Below are positions 61,109 to 64,000 of a DNA stretch of 64,000 nt, piece by piece. The position numbers were made by a program, and so were the translations under genes. The stretch lies in assembly GCA_018266755.1 (NCBI GenBank), contig JAFDZW010000001.1, positions 521,635 to 585,634 on the forward strand, in the 5' to 3' direction. Source of the DNA: Bacteroidota bacterium. GTDB lineage: Bacteria; Bacteroidota; Ignavibacteria; Palsa-1295. Under the pieces are notes generated by a model. That model did no database searches. It saw nothing but the letters and a program-made list of their open reading frames with translations, and was not told the origin of the DNA. Every line of letters starts with the position of its first letter. The stretch's first letter is position 1.

Positions 61109-62128
61109 TTACTTCCCGAGAATCCAATACGCCAGTAGCGCGACGCTCTCGCGCACGCGGTAGTAGGCGAGGTCTTGAAAGGTCTGACGGATATTCGATG
61201 GCGTACCGATGGCATCGACGCCATTGAAGCGGCACATTTCGATCACGCGGGCAAGGTGATACTGGTCGCTAACGATCACAAAGCGATTCCAACCCTGTTT
61301 CTTTTGCAGTTCGTCTCGCAGGTACAAAACTTGTTCAAGGGTGCTGTGACTGCGCGATTCGGCGACGATCCGGTTCTCTTCGATCCCTCGTTTGACCAGC
61401 TCGGCCTTCGCGATTTCCGCTTCGGTGCGTTCGCCCGTTGCATTCGAACCGGTGACGACGAGTTTCGGGACGATCGAGAGCTTGAGAAGATCCTCGCCGA
61501 CTTTGATACGCTCCGAAAGCGTGGGGCTCGGCCGTTCTCCGCGCTCGTTGCCGTGCCACACCGCAGCGCCGAGCACTACGCCTGCATCGGGATCGAATTT
61601 CTTCAGTTCGCTATAGTCCGAAGTGACGTTATACGTGAACGAGAATACAAATGCGACAATGATCGCCGAGATGAATACGCTGAGGGTGACCCTGAGTACT
61701 CGGAGGATTCCGGCAAAATGAGAGAAGTCATATTCCCGTCTCGGAACAAGCAGCGATAAAAACAGCGAGCGGCATGTGAGGTAGCCAATCGATGCGATGC
61801 GCGGGAATTCGCCGGCCTCGAAATTTCTCGCCTCGAACGTGATCGCAAGAATGACGGCTGCCACGATCGTCACTGCAACGGCGCGCCGACGACTCACGAG
61901 TATCGGACGAATAAACGCCCGCAATAACATTGCGACCGTGAACAAGAACAACAGGTTGGAGATCGTATCGCTTTTGGTCGAGAACCGGAAAAACTGCGGA
62001 ATGAGACCCTGACCTTCGAAGCGGGCGTTGGTCAACAGATAAAACGACATGCACTCGAGCATGATCGCTAGCCCGATGAGCGCACGCTTGAGTCCGCTCG
62101 TCGCTGGGTTCGACAGGGTCGCTTGCAT
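61109..62128 (-). CDS. YdcF/SanA-like membrane protein (DUF218)
   Basis: The start is placed at ATG 62128 (MQATLSNPATSG); a TTG at 62140 in the same frame is less likely. 339 residues. The N-terminal 180 contain about five membrane helices (ALIGLAIMLECMSFYLL, ISNLLFLFTVAMLLRAFI, AVAVTIVAAVILAITFE, TLSVFISAIIVAFVFSFTY). The rest is the DUF218 domain (DAGVVLGAAVWHGNERGERP, LVVTGSNATGERTEAEIA, IVAESRSHSTLEQVLYLRDE, VIVSDQYHLARVIEMC). SanA and ElyC in this family affect envelope integrity; YdcF binds S-adenosylmethionine. The precise role here is unknown. Confidence 0.85.
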   Translation of the reverse strand: MQATLSNPATSGLKRALIGLAIMLECMSFYLLTNARFEGQGLIPQFFRFSTKSDTISNLLFLFTVAMLLRAFIRPILVSRRRAVAVTIVAAVILAITFEARNFEAGEFPRIASIGYLTCRSLFLSLLVPRREYDFSHFAGILRVLRVTLSVFISAIIVAFVFSFTYNVTSDYSELKKFDPDAGVVLGAAVWHGNERGERPSPTLSERIKVGEDLLKLSIVPKLVVTGSNATGERTEAEIAKAELVKRGIEENRIVAESRSHSTLEQVLYLRDELQKKQGWNRFVIVSDQYHLARVIEMCRFNGVDAIGTPSNIRQTFQDLAYYRVRESVALLAYWILGK

Positions 62129-62199
62129 CGATGCATACAACAGTCAGCCGACGCGAAAAGTAATGGAAAAGTGGTGGCTGTGCGAACTCCATATTCTCT

Positions 62200-62315
62200 G
62201 TCATTGCAAGGAAATCCGTGTGCGGACGACCATGCAATCTGCAATCCTAATGTATGCGCCACGATTCAAGATTGTAGATTGCTTCGTCGTCGCTTCGCAA
62301 CTTCCTCGCAATGAC
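62200..62315. repeat. Palindromic repeat family B, copy 2
   Basis: GTCATTGCAAGGA on the left and TCCTCGCAATGAC on the right, with an internal AGATTGTAGATTGCTTCGTCG segment. It is related to 26897-27006, but with a duplicated inner part and weaker left arm. Confidence 0.75.
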
Positions 62316-62324
62316 ATGGGGGGG

Positions 62325-62355
62325 CAAATAAAAAAGGCGACCATCGGTCGCCTTT
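62325..62355 (-). terminator. Rho-independent terminator after nusG
   Basis: On the minus strand AAAGGCGACC / GGTCGCCTTT (62346-62355, 62333-62342) with a 3-base loop is followed by TTTATTTG. It starts 21 bases past the nusG stop and ends the secE-nusG transcript. Confidence 0.92.
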
Positions 62356-62376
62356 GATCTGCATCTATACACTTTC

Positions 62377-62937
62377 TTATTCCGGCTCGACCTGTGCGTA
62401 GTCGAGTTCGACAGGAGTCTTGCGGCCGAAGATCGAGACTTCCACCTTGAGCTTCTGCTTGTCCTCGTTGACCTCTTTGATCTGCGCCTGGAAGCCGTTG
62501 AACGGTCCGTCGATGACCTTGACCGGCTGACCGAGATAGTATCGGACTTCCGGCACTTCGAGATCCTTGCGCTCTTCGACCTTACCGAGGATGCGGCGCA
62601 TCTCGTCGGGCTGTAGCGCGGTCGGTCGGTCTTTCGACGGGCCGACGAAGCTCACGACACTCGGGATCGACAGGATAATATCGATCAGCCTCTTGTCGAG
62701 CGCCGCTTCGAGGAGGATATAGCCGGGGAGGAAACTCTTGGTTTTGACGCGCTTTTTACCGTCGCGTACTTCAAACACTTTTTCGTTGGGGATAACGACC
62801 TCGAGGACGCGATCGGAGAGGCCGCGGCGCTGCATCTCATCTTCGATGTAGGCCTTGACCTTGCTCTCGTGCCCGGTGAAGCACCGCAGCGCGTACCATT
62901 TGGTTTGTGTGGCTTGCAGTTCGCTCATGGTCGTCAT
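62377..62937 (-). CDS. nusG: Transcription antitermination factor NusG
   Basis: 186 residues. NGN domain ([41 protein letters not shown]) binding RNA polymerase, and a KOW domain ([20 protein letters not shown]). The start could be 62937 (MTTMSEL) or 62928. It begins three bases after the secE stop. In most bacteria rplK follows; here a terminator and a repeat follow. Confidence 0.96.
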   Translation of the reverse strand: MTTMSELQATQTKWYALRCFTGHESKVKAYIEDEMQRRGLSDRVLEVVIPNEKVFEVRDGKKRVKTKSFLPGYILLEAALDKRLIDIILSIPSVVSFVGPSKDRPTALQPDEMRRILGKVEERKDLEVPEVRYYLGQPVKVIDGPFNGFQAQIKEVNEDKQKLKVEVSIFGRKTPVELDYAQVEPE

Positions 62938-62940
62938 TGG

Positions 62941-63186
62941 TTACATTCCATAGACCAGTCGTAGCACTACTTCGAAGATCTTATCGACACCGAAGATGAA
63001 CGCCGAGGTAATGATCGTCAGAACGAGCGTAACCATCGTCGCGTCTTGCAACTGCTCGCGTGACGGCCAGGTGACCTTCTTCATCTCCTTTTGAACTTCG
63101 GTGATGAAGCTGCTCACGCGACCGCCCATGCCCTTCTTTTCCGGGGCGAGCTGTGTCGAAGTGGTTGTCAGTGTTGTCTCTGCCAT
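62941..63186 (-). CDS. secE: Preprotein translocase subunit SecE
   Basis: An 81-residue short SecE with one C-terminal membrane helix (about 51-77, MVTLVLTIITSAFIFGVDKI) after the conserved amphipathic region FITEVQKEMKKVTWPSREQL. It stabilises SecY in the export channel, which all the secreted proteins of this window need. It is coupled to nusG. Confidence 0.95.
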   Translation of the reverse strand: MAETTLTTTSTQLAPEKKGMGGRVSSFITEVQKEMKKVTWPSREQLQDATMVTLVLTIITSAFIFGVDKIFEVVLRLVYGM

Positions 63187-63226
63187 AAACGTGCGCGGTT
63201 AGTGTGTATGTGCGCGTAATCGAACG

Positions 63227-63302
63227 TGGCACGTGCGGAGGGACTCGAACCCCCAACCGGCGGTTTTGGAGACCGCTACTCTACCAATTGAGCTACGCAC
63301 GT
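63227..63302 (-). tRNA. tRNA-Trp (CCA anticodon)
   Basis: A 76-base cloverleaf on the minus strand: acceptor ACGTGCG/CGCACGT, D-arm GCTCAATTGGTAGAGT, anticodon arm GCGGTCTCCAAAACCGC (anticodon CCA), T-arm GGGGGTTCGAGTCCC, discriminator G and an encoded CCA end. Confidence 0.95.
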
Positions 63303-63349
63303 ATCGACTGTAGAATTAAAAAATGACTTCTCAATTCTACAGTGTCAAT

Positions 63350-63499
63350 TTACTTGGTTTCCTTGTGCGTCGTGCGCTTGTTGCAGCGCGAGCAATACTT
63401 CTTGTATTCGACGCGACCGGACTGCTTGCGCTTGTTCTTGGTCGTCGAATAGTTGCGCTCTTTGCATTCGGTGCACTCAAGTGTGATAATGTCTCTCAT
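63350..63499 (-). CDS. rpmG: 50S ribosomal protein L33
   Basis: A 49-residue frame, [20 protein letters not shown] and onward ([20 protein letters not shown], then [10 protein letters not shown]), matches bL33. Two CxxC pairs (CTEC, CSRC) make it the zinc-binding form. It lies between tRNA-Gly and tRNA-Trp on the same strand, the usual position ahead of secE-nusG. Confidence 0.94.
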   Translation of the reverse strand: MRDIITLECTECKERNYSTTKNKRKQSGRVEYKKYCSRCNKRTTHKETK

Positions 63500-63555
63500 C
63501 GTCGTATCCTTTCAAAAAAATCGTTTGCTGCGAGCCACCGGCATCGAAGCAGTGT

Positions 63556-63628
63556 GAGCGGGAGACGGGACTCGAACCCGCGACCAACAGCTTGGAAGGC
63601 TGTGACTCTACCAACTGAGTTACTCCCG
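63556..63628 (-). tRNA. tRNA-Gly (TCC anticodon)
   Basis: 73 bases on the minus strand: acceptor GCGGGAG/CTCCCGC, D-arm ACTCAGTTGGTAGAGT, anticodon arm CAGCCTTCCAAGCTG (TCC), T-arm CGGGTTCGAGTCCCG, discriminator T, no encoded CCA. Confidence 0.94.
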
Positions 63629-63796
63629 CCTCAGATTGAGGGCAATAGAAATTCCTGCCCTCTGCAGAGCCATTAGATAGCAAAAAAATACATCTAATGG
63701 TTCCGAAATTCGCGCAATGATATAGATAATCAATCAGTTGCGGGGAAGTTCTGCATTCGGAGCGGGGATGGGGTGCTCCGCAAGGATCGTAGGCTG
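63629..63796. other. Spacer between tRNA-Gly and tRNA-Thr with hairpin
   Basis: No gene is seen. A 9-bp stem CCATTAGAT / ATCTAATGG (63670-63678, 63692-63700) has a 13-base AT-rich loop. On the minus strand the loop reads TATTTTTTTGC, so this may be a transcript end after tRNA-Thr or a promoter for tRNA-Gly-rpmG. Confidence 0.4.
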
Positions 63797-63869
<73 letters not shown>

Positions 63870-63873
63870 GGTG

Positions 63874-63956
<83 letters not shown>

Positions 63957-64000
63957 AAACAATTTTGAACATTGAATACTACGACTCGAATGTGAGTGGG

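Overview
The window looks like chromosomal DNA from a free-living member of the Bacteroidota/Chlorobiota (FCB) group. Candidatus Kapabacteria or a relative is my guess, not proven. The reasons are: many secreted proteins ending in type IX secretion system (T9SS) sorting domains; several genes preceded by a -7 box of the Bacteroidota type TAnnTTTG; few Shine-Dalgarno sites; and DUF5777/YceI and BNR-propeller proteins typical of that group. No transposase, integrase, phage module or CRISPR array is visible.

Layout. 1-7.2 kb: the end of a small secreted protein, a repetitive secreted beta-rich protein, a subtilase with P-domain and T9SS tail, and a BNR-propeller T9SS protein. 7.2-7.8 kb: a MiaE-type tRNA hydroxylase. 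8.3-15.2 kb: a 1509-residue IgGFc-binding-like T9SS protein and a second propeller protein. 15.7-20.1 kb: a protein of unknown function, then an operon-like run of two cytochrome-like lipoproteins, an OB-fold protein, YceI and a DUF5777 beta-barrel. 20.2-26.4 kb: DUF302, a TIR-TPR membrane protein, a DEAD-box helicase and an ABC-F ATPase. 26.7-30.1 kb: a threonine-rich leader peptide with an attenuator, then thrS-infC-rpmI. 30.3-49.9 kb: six tandem paralogues of the 1509-residue protein, the most striking feature of the window. 50-52.6 kb: a propeller lipoprotein and a sialidase-like T9SS protein. 52.7-58.1 kb: purN-purH, mreBCD and gpmA. 58.1-62.1 kb (minus strand): two related lipoproteins, a leucine-type dehydrogenase and a YdcF protein. 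62.4-64 kb (minus strand): tRNA-Tyr, -Thr, -Gly, rpmG, tRNA-Trp, secE and nusG.

How the parts fit. Housekeeping blocks (translation, purine synthesis, cell shape, glycolysis, preprotein export) are interleaved with surface-protein genes. Eleven genes encode proteins with a signal peptide and a T9SS-like C-terminal domain, so the cell invests heavily in exported adhesive or enzymatic proteins. The secretion machinery itself is not in this window. The seven IgGFc-like paralogues share an N-terminal domain of about 500 residues, a C-x-x-W-[HN]-x-C motif, Cys-containing choice-of-anchor/SPD-2-like beta domains and a short sorting tail. They appear to have exchanged segments with one another.

The DNA between genes is rich in palindromic repeats. 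One family has arms related to GTCATTCTGAGCGAAGCG (seven full or partial copies), a second has arms CATTGCGAGG (two copies), and a third has GCGCCGACT palindromes (one element). The best regulatory find is a 20-codon leader with seven consecutive Thr codons, an intrinsic terminator and a possible antiterminator upstream of thrS.
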